Positions 53,249-62,145 of a stretch of DNA of 64,000 bases are shown one piece after another. The stretch covers positions 2,802,501 to 2,866,500 of the forward strand of contig NZ_CP081844.1 in the NCBI RefSeq assembly GCF_019803445.1. The letters are read 5' to 3'. Within the stretch, counting starts at the first letter, position 1. The number at the start of each line of letters is the position of its first letter. Source of the stretch: Caenibius sp. WL. GTDB taxonomy: Bacteria > Pseudomonadota > Alphaproteobacteria > Sphingomonadales > Sphingomonadaceae. The position numbers and the translations under genes were made by a program. The notes under the pieces are model-generated. The model was not told the origin of the DNA, did no database searches, and worked only from the letters and a program-made list of their open reading frames with translations.

Positions 53249-53317
53249 ATGAAGAAGGTGACAATAATTGATGCCGGCCCGGGCGGGATATGTGCTGGGA
53301 TCAAGCTGACATGCGCC
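53249..53317 (+). pseudogene. FAD-dependent monooxygenase N-terminal scrap
   Basis: About 23 codons: MKKVTIIDAGPGGICAGIKL and TCA. This is a Rossmann FAD-binding start (normally IIGAGPGG) as in flavin monooxygenases such as Baeyer-Villiger types. It is cut at about 53317 by another IS6 end. Too short to assign further. Confidence 0.5.
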
Positions 53318-53371
53318 TACCCTACCCCGCAACCATCGCTCAGCCAATCGGTGCAATCCCTTTGACAGCAC
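53318..53371 (-). mobile_element. IS6 right-end scrap
   Basis: About 54 bp identical in pattern to the outer right end of other copies (CAGCCAATCGGTGCAATCCC then TTTGACAGCACTC). It abuts the stop codon of the isomerase gene at 53374. Confidence 0.8.
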
Positions 53372-53373
53372 TC

Positions 53374-54327
53374 TCAAATTGATTTGAGATAAGCGCTGCT
53401 ACGCGCGACGGCTTTTACCGGTCCATCGGAGAAAGGCGGTTCTTGTTCGATATAAAAGCTGCGGACGCCGGCTATCCATGCGGCCTTGAGAATTTCGGGC
53501 CAATTCAGATCGCCCGATCCCACTTCTGCCGGGTGTTGCTGAAACGCATAATTCGGAACGGGGTTTCGCTTGATATCCTTCACATGCATCTGCGTAAAAC
53601 GGCCAGGATACCTACGTAGCCATTCAACAGGGTCATGGCCTGCGGCCGCTATCCAGCCTGCATCCATTTCGAATGTGACGAGATCGGGATCACTTTGGGC
53701 GAGCAAAATTTCCATACCTGTCGTCTTGCCAAGAGGGGCAAATTCTACGTTGTGATTGTGATAGCCCAAACGCAAACCGTGTTTGCGCAACTGGGCACCA
53801 AGGCCGTTCAGGAAATCGGAAAAATGCTCATACGTATCGGTCGAGAGCACACCTCCGCCTTTCTTCGCCAACGTCACAATGTCAATTTTCTCTCCCCAGC
53901 GATTGCCATCCTCGAACTGAATGATTGGCAGAACGATCTGGGTCACCCCCAATTCACCAGCATATGCGGTAATCTCTTCGATATTCCCGAAAGTGAGCCC
54001 CGAGACCTGGGGGACGAGCGAAGCAACAGGCACATGCAATCCTGTTGCCCGCAAGCCCGCGGCATTCAGGCTCTGCCGCATCTGTTTTGCTGATCGCCCA
54101 TGAAACGACGCGATTTCAACAACCTCGATACCCAGTTCCGCTACCTTCTGCAGCGTCCCGTCGAAGTCGCGTTTGAGGTCCCCATCCAGCGTGTAAAGCT
54201 GCAACCCGAGAGGGGTTCCGCGTGAACTGAAGAAACGGCGGGTGGACGCCGCAGCGGCACTGGCCAATGTTCCCCCCGCTAATGACGCGAGCCCGGCACA
54301 AAGCAGGTTTCGGCGATTTACCATCAT
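53374..54327 (-). CDS. Sugar isomerase/epimerase (AP endonuclease 2 fold), exported
   Basis: 317 residues from ATG 54327. The N-terminus MMVNRRNLLCAGLASLAGGT is a twin-arginine-type signal (weak consensus). The TIM barrel shows GLQLYTLDGDLKRDF, GIEVVEIASFHG, LRLGYHNHNVEFAPLG (metal-site HNH-E region), DAGWIAAAG and HVKDIKRN, with a terminal YIEQEPP. In related clusters such proteins act on 3-keto sugars or as epimerases. Last gene of the operon; an IS6 end begins 2 nt after it. Confidence 0.82.
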   Translation of the reverse strand: MMVNRRNLLCAGLASLAGGTLASAAAASTRRFFSSRGTPLGLQLYTLDGDLKRDFDGTLQKVAELGIEVVEIASFHGRSAKQMRQSLNAAGLRATGLHVPVASLVPQVSGLTFGNIEEITAYAGELGVTQIVLPIIQFEDGNRWGEKIDIVTLAKKGGGVLSTDTYEHFSDFLNGLGAQLRKHGLRLGYHNHNVEFAPLGKTTGMEILLAQSDPDLVTFEMDAGWIAAAGHDPVEWLRRYPGRFTQMHVKDIKRNPVPNYAFQQHPAEVGSGDLNWPEILKAAWIAGVRSFYIEQEPPFSDGPVKAVARSSAYLKSI

Positions 54328-54332
54328 CTGGA

Positions 54333-56018
54333 TCAGACCTTTCCTTCTTTGAGGAATTCGGCAGCATGGTGTGCAGCACGCGCAGAAAGAGCCATGTAAG
54401 TCAGCGAAGGGTTCTGGCAGCCACTTGAAGCCATCGCCGCCCCATCGGTAATAAAGAGATTGGGAACATCGTGCGCCTGATTGAAAGCGTTGAGCACTGA
54501 CGTCTTGGGATTCTTGCCCATGCGGGCTGTTCCCATCTCGTGAATGCCCAGCCCAGGAGCCCCCGGAACCGCATTCGTGGCCATTATCTGTCCGCCGGCA
54601 GCTTCCACCATCGCTTTTCCATCGGCGACCATCTGTGCGGCCATTTTGCGCTCGTTTTCGCCGATCGCGCATTCGATATGCACGATGGGTATGCCCCATT
54701 TATCCTTGCGTGTGGGGTGCAGAGTCACCCGATTATCGGGATTGGGCAACATCTCGCCAAAACCGGTGATAAACACCACCCAGGGTCCAACGTGGCTCGT
54801 GCGTGCTTTCAATTCCGCACCAATTCCGGGCATACCCAAGGCAGTCGCACGCCAGCCTGCATGCATCACGCCGCCTTGATACCCATAACCACGCAGGAAA
54901 CCGCCCGGCTCGCTGACATTGCGGAAGCGCGGAATATACAACCCATTCGGACGGCGGCCGAATGAAGTGGTATTCGGACCATCTGGCAGAATGCCCGCAG
55001 CCAGCAGGCCATAGAGATGGTCCATCAGATTGCGGCCGACCATATCCGAGCTGTTGGCCAGGCCATTGGGAAAAGCGTCAGACGCGGAGTTTAGCAGGAT
55101 CTGCGCGGTCCCTATAGTCGAAGCATTGCAGAAGATGATTTTCGCCTCGTAAGTGCGCCTCTCCTTCGTATTGGCATCGATCACCCGCACGCCCGTGGCT
55201 TTTCCCGTCTGCGGATCGTGGACGATCGAATGAACGATTGCATCCGCCACCAGCGTGAGATTGCCGGTTTTCTTCGCTGCCGGAAGGGACGAACTGAGGC
55301 TCGAATGATATGCGCCATAGCTGCATCCCCGTTCACAGAACGAGCGCACCTGACAGGTCGCCCTGCCCAGCTCCACATGATGCGGCTGCGCTTTCGATAG
55401 GTTGGCCACGCGGCCGGGGATGACCTTGCGGCCAGGAAATTTCGCTTCCACTGCCCGCTTGAAAAGCTGTTCTCCATCGTTGAGCGCAAACGGCGGCAGA
55501 AACTCGCCATCGGGTAATTGCGGCAGGCCCTCCTGCGAGCCGGATACGCCGATAAACCGCTCGATGTGATCGTACCACGGAGCGAGATCATCATAACGGA
55601 TCGGCCAATCCACCCCATGGCCGTCCTTGGCATTCGCTTCAAAATCCATCGGCGACAGCCTGTAAGTCTGGCGCCCCCACATCAACGAGCGACCGCCTAC
55701 ATGATTGCCCCTGATCCAGGAGAAAGGCTTGTCTTCGGGCGTCGAATAGGGATGCTCGCTATCCTTCACCCAGAAATCCTTGTTGGCACTGCTCATGGCA
55801 TAGCACTGGCTCTGGATCGGATAGTCCCGCTTCACTTCATTTTCTGGAATCATGCCGGCATTGGGAAGCTCCCACGGTTGCATCCAGTCAGTATAGTCCT
55901 CTCCCGGTTCCAGATTGCGGCCCCGTTCCAGCACCAGCGTCTTCAATCCACGCTCGCACAGTTCCTTGGCCACGATTCCGCCGCTCATCCCCGAACCAAT
56001 TACGATGGCATCAAACAT
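54333..56018 (-). CDS. GMC-family FAD oxidoreductase (glucoside 3-dehydrogenase type, catalytic subunit)
   Basis: 561 residues. The FAD fold starts at once (FDAIVIGSGMSGGIVAKELC, residues 2-21), followed by LVLERGRNLEPG, SWIRGNHVGGRSLMWG and the C-terminal active-site region (SSGCQNPSLTYMALSARAAH), which has the N-P pair of GMC enzymes. A GMC subunit next to a gluconate 2-dehydrogenase subunit 3-like gene is the architecture of periplasmic sugar or glucoside 3-dehydrogenases. ATG 56018 opens the FAD fold. A 519-bp part is duplicated at 51200-51718. Confidence 0.88.
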   Translation of the reverse strand: MFDAIVIGSGMSGGIVAKELCERGLKTLVLERGRNLEPGEDYTDWMQPWELPNAGMIPENEVKRDYPIQSQCYAMSSANKDFWVKDSEHPYSTPEDKPFSWIRGNHVGGRSLMWGRQTYRLSPMDFEANAKDGHGVDWPIRYDDLAPWYDHIERFIGVSGSQEGLPQLPDGEFLPPFALNDGEQLFKRAVEAKFPGRKVIPGRVANLSKAQPHHVELGRATCQVRSFCERGCSYGAYHSSLSSSLPAAKKTGNLTLVADAIVHSIVHDPQTGKATGVRVIDANTKERRTYEAKIIFCNASTIGTAQILLNSASDAFPNGLANSSDMVGRNLMDHLYGLLAAGILPDGPNTTSFGRRPNGLYIPRFRNVSEPGGFLRGYGYQGGVMHAGWRATALGMPGIGAELKARTSHVGPWVVFITGFGEMLPNPDNRVTLHPTRKDKWGIPIVHIECAIGENERKMAAQMVADGKAMVEAAGGQIMATNAVPGAPGLGIHEMGTARMGKNPKTSVLNAFNQAHDVPNLFITDGAAMASSGCQNPSLTYMALSARAAHHAAEFLKEGKV

Positions 56019-56031
56019 CCGCCTATTCCTT

Positions 56032-56640
56032 TCAGATCGGTGAGACGCCGCCTTGGGCACGCGTTTCGGGAGTGATGGGAACAGACGGCTTCCAGGCGCC
56101 CGGATCATGTTCCCATTCGAGATCGTTGGTCAGAGCGGACTCCGACAGGTAGAACAGCACCACAATCAGTTCCTTGAGCTTGGCATAGCCAGGGTCGGTC
56201 ACCGGCGGGCCAAACGAGAAGATTCCACCGGATGGCGCTTGTTTTTGCGGGGCAGGTTTCAGTGCCGCCGCATCATGCCTGGCGAGCAACGCGTTCCTCT
56301 TTTCGGCAGGCAGGGAGGCAAAGCCATTGGTGCCCCCCAGGCGATCGATCGCCTCCATCGCAGCAGCAAGCTCCTTGCGCCTGTCGGCCGAGGCCCAATC
56401 CGAATACAATGCATCCAGCGCTTTCGGCACACCCGCCATGACAGCACCGGGTGTATCGGTCTGCGGTATGATGGTATCGGCGATGGCAGTGGCGAGCTTC
56501 AGTTGCTCTCCCGTCAGTTTTGAGGCGGTTGAAGTCGGGCCTGTCAACGCATCGCAGGCGCTTAACGCAACGCTCGCTCCCGCCAGTACCAACGCGCGCT
56601 GCATCAGCGAGCGCCGGTTCATCAATCCGAGATCATTCAT
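56032..56640 (-). CDS. Gluconate 2-dehydrogenase subunit 3-like protein
   Basis: 202 residues. The leader has a twin-arginine motif (MNRRSLMQRALVLAGASVAL) followed by LSAC, which could be a lipobox. The body carries the family pattern LATAIADTIIPQTDTPGAVM and GVPKALDAL, then YAKLKELIVVLFYLSESAL. Known role: a small subunit that carries the signal-less flavoprotein through the Tat pathway and helps FAD loading. It is 13 nt upstream of the GMC gene, which itself lacks a signal peptide, consistent with that. Confidence 0.88.
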   Translation of the reverse strand: MNDLGLMNRRSLMQRALVLAGASVALSACDALTGPTSTASKLTGEQLKLATAIADTIIPQTDTPGAVMAGVPKALDALYSDWASADRRKELAAAMEAIDRLGGTNGFASLPAEKRNALLARHDAAALKPAPQKQAPSGGIFSFGPPVTDPGYAKLKELIVVLFYLSESALTNDLEWEHDPGAWKPSVPITPETRAQGGVSPI

Positions 56641-56704
56641 GCATCATCTCCCACCGATTTCCTTCGTTTTATCGTACCGCGCCGAGGGCGTTGATCGCGG
56701 AGCC

Positions 56705-57562
56705 TCAACCGCCGCCCCACGTCTTGCGGATCAGCCTGTAGCCTTCGGAATAGACCTGTTGCGGATCGGGAAAGCAGTCCCGCCACACGCGCGTCGCCGC
56801 GGCGAGTTCGGGTACTCCTCGCCCAAAAGCCTCGATGGTCAGCCAGCCATCGAAACCCAGGATTCTCAGTTCCTCTATCGTTTCACGGATCTTCGCGTGT
56901 CCGCTCCCGGGCGTTCCGCGATCGTTTTCCGAAATATGGACATGGGCAAGCCGGCCCGCGCGATAAAGTGCGCGCAACGCCGCGATGGGGTCCTTCTCCT
57001 CGATATGCGCATGGAAGGTGTCGTAAAGGATACCGAACCTCTCCGATCCCACCCGATCGGCATAGGCGATCGCCTGTTCACAGGTGTTGAGCAAATGCGC
57101 CTCGAAGCGGTTAAGCGGCTCAAGCGCGGATGCGATACCGGCCGCATCGAGCAGAGGCTGGATCTGGCGATGGACATGCGCGCAGCGTTCGAGTTCGGCT
57201 TCGCTGGGCCTATCGCCGGTAAAGACGCCTAGTGGCTGGAACCAAGGGCCCGCCAGAACCTGTCCGCCCAAAGCTACTGCACAATCCACGGTTCGCCGCA
57301 GATGATCGAAAGCCCGCGCCCGGTCGGCGGCATGCGGCGAAATCGGGCTATGCGCCTGATCCGGGATGATCGCGGCAACAGTACGTTCAAGGCCGATATC
57401 GTCCAGCATTTTCCCGAGGAGGCGATAATGCCCCTCGTCCGCCACCTGAAAGACAGGCACTTCGACACCATCGAACCCTGTGTCTTTCAGAGCCTGCAGG
57501 ATATGTCTGTGTTCTTCGGTGACGTGACCGGTCCAAAGCAACAGATTCATACCGACCTTCAT
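56705..57562 (-). CDS. Hydroxypyruvate isomerase-like sugar isomerase
   Basis: 285 residues of the xylose-isomerase-like TIM barrel. Metal and catalytic region: ALEPLNRFEAHLLNT (E), GILYDTFHAHIEEKD (D, H), HVHISENDRGTPGSGH (H, E/D) and the terminal E in LTIEAFGR. This set is typical of D-tagatose/D-psicose 3-epimerase and hydroxypyruvate isomerase relatives. ATG 57562 is supported by the family start MKVGMNLLLW. Colinear with the MFS gene 16 nt upstream. Confidence 0.85.
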   Translation of the reverse strand: MKVGMNLLLWTGHVTEEHRHILQALKDTGFDGVEVPVFQVADEGHYRLLGKMLDDIGLERTVAAIIPDQAHSPISPHAADRARAFDHLRRTVDCAVALGGQVLAGPWFQPLGVFTGDRPSEAELERCAHVHRQIQPLLDAAGIASALEPLNRFEAHLLNTCEQAIAYADRVGSERFGILYDTFHAHIEEKDPIAALRALYRAGRLAHVHISENDRGTPGSGHAKIRETIEELRILGFDGWLTIEAFGRGVPELAAATRVWRDCFPDPQQVYSEGYRLIRKTWGGG

Positions 57563-57578
57563 GTGCAGGCTCCTTCGC

Positions 57579-58868
57579 TCACGGCCTGCCTCGGCGCTCA
57601 ACGAACCAAACCACGCCGAAGATCGCGAACAGCACGACCGGCACGATCGAGATGGCCTGAAAGGATTGTTCAGCAGCGAAGGCCAGGACCCGCTGCAGTT
57701 CCGGCCCCGGAGGTAGCGCCGCAAAGGCGGTTTCGCCCCCGGCGGCTTCGAGCTTCGCCCGATCGTAAATCTTGCCGATCTCGGGCAGCACGAAATAGAT
57801 CGCCATGGCCCCCGCGAAACCGACGATACCGATGCCCCAAGGGCCGCTGCGCGGATAACGCCGTGCCACAGCCGCCAGCATGGTCGGCCACATGAAGCAG
57901 ACGCCCAGCGCCCACAGCGTCGCGGCGACCAGCGCGGCAAGCGGCGTGACCGCCACGCTCAGCAAGTAGAGACCCATGGCCGCCGGAAGCGTGCAGAGCC
58001 ACAGCAGCCCCATGTCCGAGAAGCGATGTTCGAGAGCCCCCGCGAAATGGCGCATGACGAACATGATCGCCGAGACATAGACCAGTACGAGGATGCCCGG
58101 CATTCCGACGGTCTGCGTCAGCGAGATATCGACCCACGATCCGGGTGCGAGTTCCGCCGAAGCGGTCAGGAACATCATCGCGAAGAATATCCAGAAGGTC
58201 GGCCGCTTGAACGGCTCCGCCAGCATATCCTTGATAGGAACGCCCAGAGCGGTGCTTTCCGTCTGGGGAAAGTCCTGCGTCAGCGCCCACGCACCGAACA
58301 CCACAGCAGGCACCATGATCAACGCGATCAAGGCCCGCCAATCCAGGCCAAGGCTTTCGAAGAACAGCAGGCTGGCGAGGCCCCCGATCACGATCCCCGC
58401 CGGCCACCAGGCGTGCAGGCGATTGAGCTGGCCCGTCTTGTCATCCGGATAGAGCGCCGCCGTAACCGGATTGATCGTCGCTTCGGTGGCCCCCCAACCG
58501 AAGCCGCAGACAATCATCCCCAGCGTGAGCATGCCATAGACTGACGAAATCCCGATCATCGCAGGCGAAGCCAGGATCAGAAGCGGTCCGGCAATAAAGC
58601 AGGCAGAGGCGAACAGAATCGTTCGCTTGGCCCCGATCACGTCCAGCAAGGGGCTGATTGCGAGCAAGGACAAAGCAAAGCCGAGAAAGGAATTGCCCAG
58701 AGCCAACGCAATCATCTCCCCGGAATGCAAGGGAGCCGCCTGATCGAGCAGCGCGGCCTTGATCGCGCCGGACGCCCCCGTTCGGATCGAAAACGACAGG
58801 GCCGCTGTAAACAACGCAAGCACGCAGATCCAGAAAAGCGATCTTGGGTTTGGGCGGCCTGTGCTCAT
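57579..58868 (-). CDS. MFS transporter (sugar-type)
   Basis: 429 residues with about 12 membrane helices. The first half contains LGNSFLGFALSLLAISPLLD followed by VIGAKRTIL, the A-motif-like loop; the second half ends IVPVVLFAIFGVVWF. It is the inner-membrane permease of the operon, probably for the sugar product released in the periplasm. It lies 20 nt downstream of the isomerase at 58889 and 16 nt upstream of the hydroxypyruvate isomerase-like gene. Confidence 0.85.
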   Translation of the reverse strand: MSTGRPNPRSLFWICVLALFTAALSFSIRTGASGAIKAALLDQAAPLHSGEMIALALGNSFLGFALSLLAISPLLDVIGAKRTILFASACFIAGPLLILASPAMIGISSVYGMLTLGMIVCGFGWGATEATINPVTAALYPDDKTGQLNRLHAWWPAGIVIGGLASLLFFESLGLDWRALIALIMVPAVVFGAWALTQDFPQTESTALGVPIKDMLAEPFKRPTFWIFFAMMFLTASAELAPGSWVDISLTQTVGMPGILVLVYVSAIMFVMRHFAGALEHRFSDMGLLWLCTLPAAMGLYLLSVAVTPLAALVAATLWALGVCFMWPTMLAAVARRYPRSGPWGIGIVGFAGAMAIYFVLPEIGKIYDRAKLEAAGGETAFAALPPGPELQRVLAFAAEQSFQAISIVPVVLFAIFGVVWFVERRGRP

Positions 58869-58888
58869 TATTCCTCTCCCTTGCGCCG

Positions 58889-59938
58889 CTATCGCGTTGT
58901 TCCGAGAATCTGCCCGATCAGGGTCTCGTCCACGCCGGATGCCGCGAAATCGTCGAACGCCTTATCGGCTTTGCGGATCATATGGCGGGCTATGAATGGA
59001 GCGCCTTCGGCCGCCCCCTGTTCCGGGTGCTTGAGCACGCATTCCCATTCGAGAACCGCCCAACCGTCATAACCGTATTGCGTCAGCTTCGAGATAATCG
59101 CCCCGAAATCGATCTGCCCGTCGCCCAGCGAACGAAATCGTCCCGGACGGTCGACCCAATCGGCATAGGAACCGTAGACCCCTGCACGCCCGTTGGGGCG
59201 GAACTCAGCATCCTTCACATGGAAGGCGCGAATCCGCTCGTGATAGATGTCGATGAAAGCGAGGTAGTCGAGCTGCTGCAGCACAAAATGCGAAGGGTCG
59301 TAGAGGATGTTCGCGCGCGGATGCTGGCCCACCGCATCGAGGAAGCGTTCGAAAGTCACCCCGTCATGCAGATCTTCCCCCGCATGCAGTTCGTAGCAGA
59401 GATCGACGCCGTTCTCCTCGAACGCATCGAGGATCGGTCTCCACCGCCGGCCTAGTTCGGCAAAGCCTTCCGCCACCAGGCCAGCCGGACGTTGCGGCCA
59501 TGGATAGACCATGTGCCACATTAGCGCCCCGGAGAAGGTCGCATGGGACGTACAGCCGAACCTGCGGCTGGCCACGGCGGCCAGATTGAGTTGGTCGATC
59601 GCCCATTCCTGCCGCGCCGCCGGATTGCCGCGATACGCGCTAGGAGCAAAACCGTCGAACAGCCTGTCATAAGCCGGGTTAACCGCGACCAGCTGCCCTT
59701 GAAGATGTGTTGACAATTCAGTTACTTCCACGCCGTTGGCTGCGCAGATACCCTTGATCTCGTCGACATAGTCCTGACTTTCCGCCGCTCTGGCGAGATC
59801 GATCAGTCGGCTATCCGTTGTCGGGATCTGCACGCCCTTGTACCCGAGACTGGCGGCCCATTTGGTAATCGCATCGAGCGAATTGAACGGGCTCTCGTCG
59901 CTCACGAACTGCGCAAGGAAGATGGCGGGGCCTTTCAT
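58889..59938 (-). CDS. Sugar isomerase/epimerase (TIM barrel)
   Basis: 349 residues, longer than the other two barrels. Motifs: GYKGVQIPTTDSRLIDLARA, the metal-site pieces CYELHAGEDLHDG, LYDPSHFVLQQLDYLAF, RAFHVKDAEFRPNG and WECVLKHPEQGAAEGAPFI. The last piece, with its long C-terminal HPEQGAxEGAPFI segment, is typical of isomerase/epimerases from oligosaccharide and cyclitol operons. It overlaps the Gfo/Idh gene by 4 nt (ATGA), so the two should be made together. Confidence 0.88.
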   Translation of the reverse strand: MKGPAIFLAQFVSDESPFNSLDAITKWAASLGYKGVQIPTTDSRLIDLARAAESQDYVDEIKGICAANGVEVTELSTHLQGQLVAVNPAYDRLFDGFAPSAYRGNPAARQEWAIDQLNLAAVASRRFGCTSHATFSGALMWHMVYPWPQRPAGLVAEGFAELGRRWRPILDAFEENGVDLCYELHAGEDLHDGVTFERFLDAVGQHPRANILYDPSHFVLQQLDYLAFIDIYHERIRAFHVKDAEFRPNGRAGVYGSYADWVDRPGRFRSLGDGQIDFGAIISKLTQYGYDGWAVLEWECVLKHPEQGAAEGAPFIARHMIRKADKAFDDFAASGVDETLIGQILGTTR

Positions 59939-61095
59939 CGCAAAGCCCCCTCACCGGGATCAACGTCGACCCAGACCGCTCCCCGCTCGCTGGATGCCAC
60001 GCAAGCATCGATAAATGCCATCCCGGCCAGTGCATCGGCCAAGGTCGCATAACCTGCCTCACCCGCCTGAGCAGCGCCGCGGATATGTTGGCCGAAGGCG
60101 CGGTAGATGTTGGCAAACGCTTCCAGATACCCTTCCGGATGCCCACCCGGCGTCCGTTGCAAGGCGGAAAGCCCCACAGGCAGATAGGTCCGGTCGGCCC
60201 CCGCGTGCCAGATTTCATCGGGGCGCGCCCTGCGCTTGACCGTCAGCCTGTTGGGGTCTTCCTGCCGCCAGTGAAGGCCCGCATCGTCACAATAGATCGC
60301 GATGGCAAGGTCGTTCATATCGCCGACACAGACCTGACTGGCAATCAGCGTGCCCCTGCCCCCTCCGCTCAGGCGAAACAGGGCCGCGCCATCATCGTCG
60401 ATCACCCGCCCGGGAAGCATGGTCAATTCGGCACAAATAGAGGCGATCCGCTCGCCCGTGATGAATTCCACCAGATTGGCGGCATGGGTGCCGATATCAC
60501 CAAATGCCCCGGCTGGGCCTGCCTGTACCGGATCCATCCGCCATTGCGCCTGCTTGTTTTCTCCGGCATCGGAAATGTGGGCGAGCCAATCCTGCGTGTA
60601 TTTCACCGCAACGCGGCGCACCGCCCCGACTTTGCCCCCCACGATCATGTCACGCGCCAGCTTCACCATCGGATAAGCGGCGTAAGTATGCGTGATCGCG
60701 ATCAAGCGGCCGGTCCGGTCGGCCGTTTCAGCAATGGCAATGGCATCCGCCATGGTAGCCGCCAGCGGCTTGTCGAGGATGACATCAAACCCGGCCTCCA
60801 TCGCAGCGATGGCTGGCGGCGCATGCATGTGGTTCGGAGTTACGATGGCAACGGCTTCGATCCGCTCGTTTACAGGAAGAGAGATTTCCCGCTCGAACAT
60901 CTCGGACCACGAACTGTAATTGCGGTTGGCAGGGAGGCCGATATCCTCACCCGACGCCCTGGCCTTGTCCGGGGTGGAGGAAAGCGCGCCGGCCACCAGT
61001 TGCCAGTTACCTGCGATGGCCGCTGCCGTTCGATGCACCCCACCGATAAAGGCGCCACGGCCACCACCGATCATACCGTAACGGATGGGGTTCAT
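59935..61095 (-). CDS. Gfo/Idh/MocA-family oxidoreductase
   Basis: 386 residues from ATG 61095. The NAD(P)-binding N-terminus is YGMIGGGRGAFIGGVHR, followed by the VTPNHMH and DKPLAATMADA segments (the lysine of the EKPL motif is kept) and the barrel-like C-terminal domain with GDIGTHAANLVEFITG, where the histidine is likely catalytic. Enzymes of this family oxidise or epimerise sugars, cyclitols and 3-keto glycosides. It follows the ThuA gene by 4 nt. Confidence 0.9.
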   Translation of the reverse strand: MNPIRYGMIGGGRGAFIGGVHRTAAAIAGNWQLVAGALSSTPDKARASGEDIGLPANRNYSSWSEMFEREISLPVNERIEAVAIVTPNHMHAPPAIAAMEAGFDVILDKPLAATMADAIAIAETADRTGRLIAITHTYAAYPMVKLARDMIVGGKVGAVRRVAVKYTQDWLAHISDAGENKQAQWRMDPVQAGPAGAFGDIGTHAANLVEFITGERIASICAELTMLPGRVIDDDGAALFRLSGGGRGTLIASQVCVGDMNDLAIAIYCDDAGLHWRQEDPNRLTVKRRARPDEIWHAGADRTYLPVGLSALQRTPGGHPEGYLEAFANIYRAFGQHIRGAAQAGEAGYATLADALAGMAFIDACVASSERGAVWVDVDPGEGALR

Positions 61096-61099
61096 GCGA

Positions 61100-62011
61100 T
61101 CAGTTCCCCGCCTTTGCCGGATTGGCGGGTGGGGCCGGCGTTTCGCATCCATCGCCTTTGAGCCGCAATGCCCATTCCGTGGCCCCTAGCAGCATGGCCT
61201 GATATTGCGGTTCGGCATAGGCTTCGGGCCGATGCCCCAATGCCGAATAGAGCGCCCGGCCCTTGCCCTGGCAGTGCCACCACACCATCGGGTGATCCTT
61301 GCCCATGGATACGTCCTGGCCGAACAATCCCTTGGGCTCATACGTGCTTTCATCGATGCTAACGAGGATGTGATAGCCCTTCTCACGCGGTGACTTGTCG
61401 AAAGCGTACCATTCATCGCTGCGTATCCACTCAGGCTTCATGCCTGCCGTGGCCGGATGATTGGTATCTTCGATCCGCAAGGTCGCCTGGGGGAATTGGG
61501 GGTTCATCGTATGGCCGATGAACTGTGCGCCGATCAGCTCGTTCACATACCATTTCCAGTCATAGGAATGATCGCCACCGGCCCCATGCACAGCAACGAA
61601 TCCGCCGCCATTCTCGATATATGCCTTCAACGCAGAGCGCTGTTCGGGCGTGAAGACATCGCCGCTGACATTGTTGAACACCACCGCATCGAAGCGTTTG
61701 AGGATATCGGGTGAAAAAGTTGCACCGTTCTCGGTCTGGAAATGGCCCCATCCCTGCTTCCTGGCGATGCTCGCGAACAGCGCATTGCCTGCCGCCACGG
61801 CCGCATCATCACGGTATCCGTTCGTCTTGGAAAAGATGAGAATTGCCGGGCGATTGATGGCAGCAGGCATTTTCGGCGGTGTCGTTTCATAAACTTTGAC
61901 CCCGCCAAGCAGCACCCTTTGGATGGTATCCCAATTGACTGCGGCTGTGATCGCGATCAGCGCCAGCAGACCTGCAAGTATCCAGAGGATTATACGTCCA
62001 ACTTTGGCCAT
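61100..62011 (-). CDS. ThuA-like protein, membrane-anchored
   Basis: 303 residues. One N-terminal transmembrane helix (RIILWILAGLLALIAITAAV) anchors a periplasmic ThuA/GATase1-like domain: AILIFSKTNGYRDDAAVAAG, FDAVVFNNVSGDVF, GFVAVHGAGGDHSYDW, then HPMVWWHCQGKGRALYSALG. ThuA proteins take part in the metabolism of 3-keto trehalose and related sugars; the exact reaction in this gene is unknown. Second gene of the operon. Confidence 0.88.
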   Translation of the reverse strand: MAKVGRIILWILAGLLALIAITAAVNWDTIQRVLLGGVKVYETTPPKMPAAINRPAILIFSKTNGYRDDAAVAAGNALFASIARKQGWGHFQTENGATFSPDILKRFDAVVFNNVSGDVFTPEQRSALKAYIENGGGFVAVHGAGGDHSYDWKWYVNELIGAQFIGHTMNPQFPQATLRIEDTNHPATAGMKPEWIRSDEWYAFDKSPREKGYHILVSIDESTYEPKGLFGQDVSMGKDHPMVWWHCQGKGRALYSALGHRPEAYAEPQYQAMLLGATEWALRLKGDGCETPAPPANPAKAGN

Positions 62012-62052
62012 TTCGCTTCCTTCAATCTCTGCAACTACGTTCTGCGCTCAAG

Positions 62053-62089
62053 GACCGGCTTGATCACATTGTCGATGATCAGGCCGGTC
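62053..62089 (-). promoter_or_regulatory. Hairpin between TonB receptor and ThuA gene
   Basis: GACCGGCTTGATCA (62053-62066) and TGATCAGGCCGGTC (62076-62089) make a 14-bp stem with one wobble and a 9-nt loop. There is no U-tract. It may act as a processing site or partial attenuator after the receptor gene. Confidence 0.5.
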
Positions 62090-62145
62090 ATCAGGAACCG
62101 CAGCATTCTTGCTGCTACCGTCTCAGGGCCAGCTCCACTTTCCGT

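Noticed and set aside
60085-61161. Long plus-strand frame opposite the Gfo/Idh gene
   Set aside because: Antisense shadow of a gene with clear motifs; no start signals or family features.
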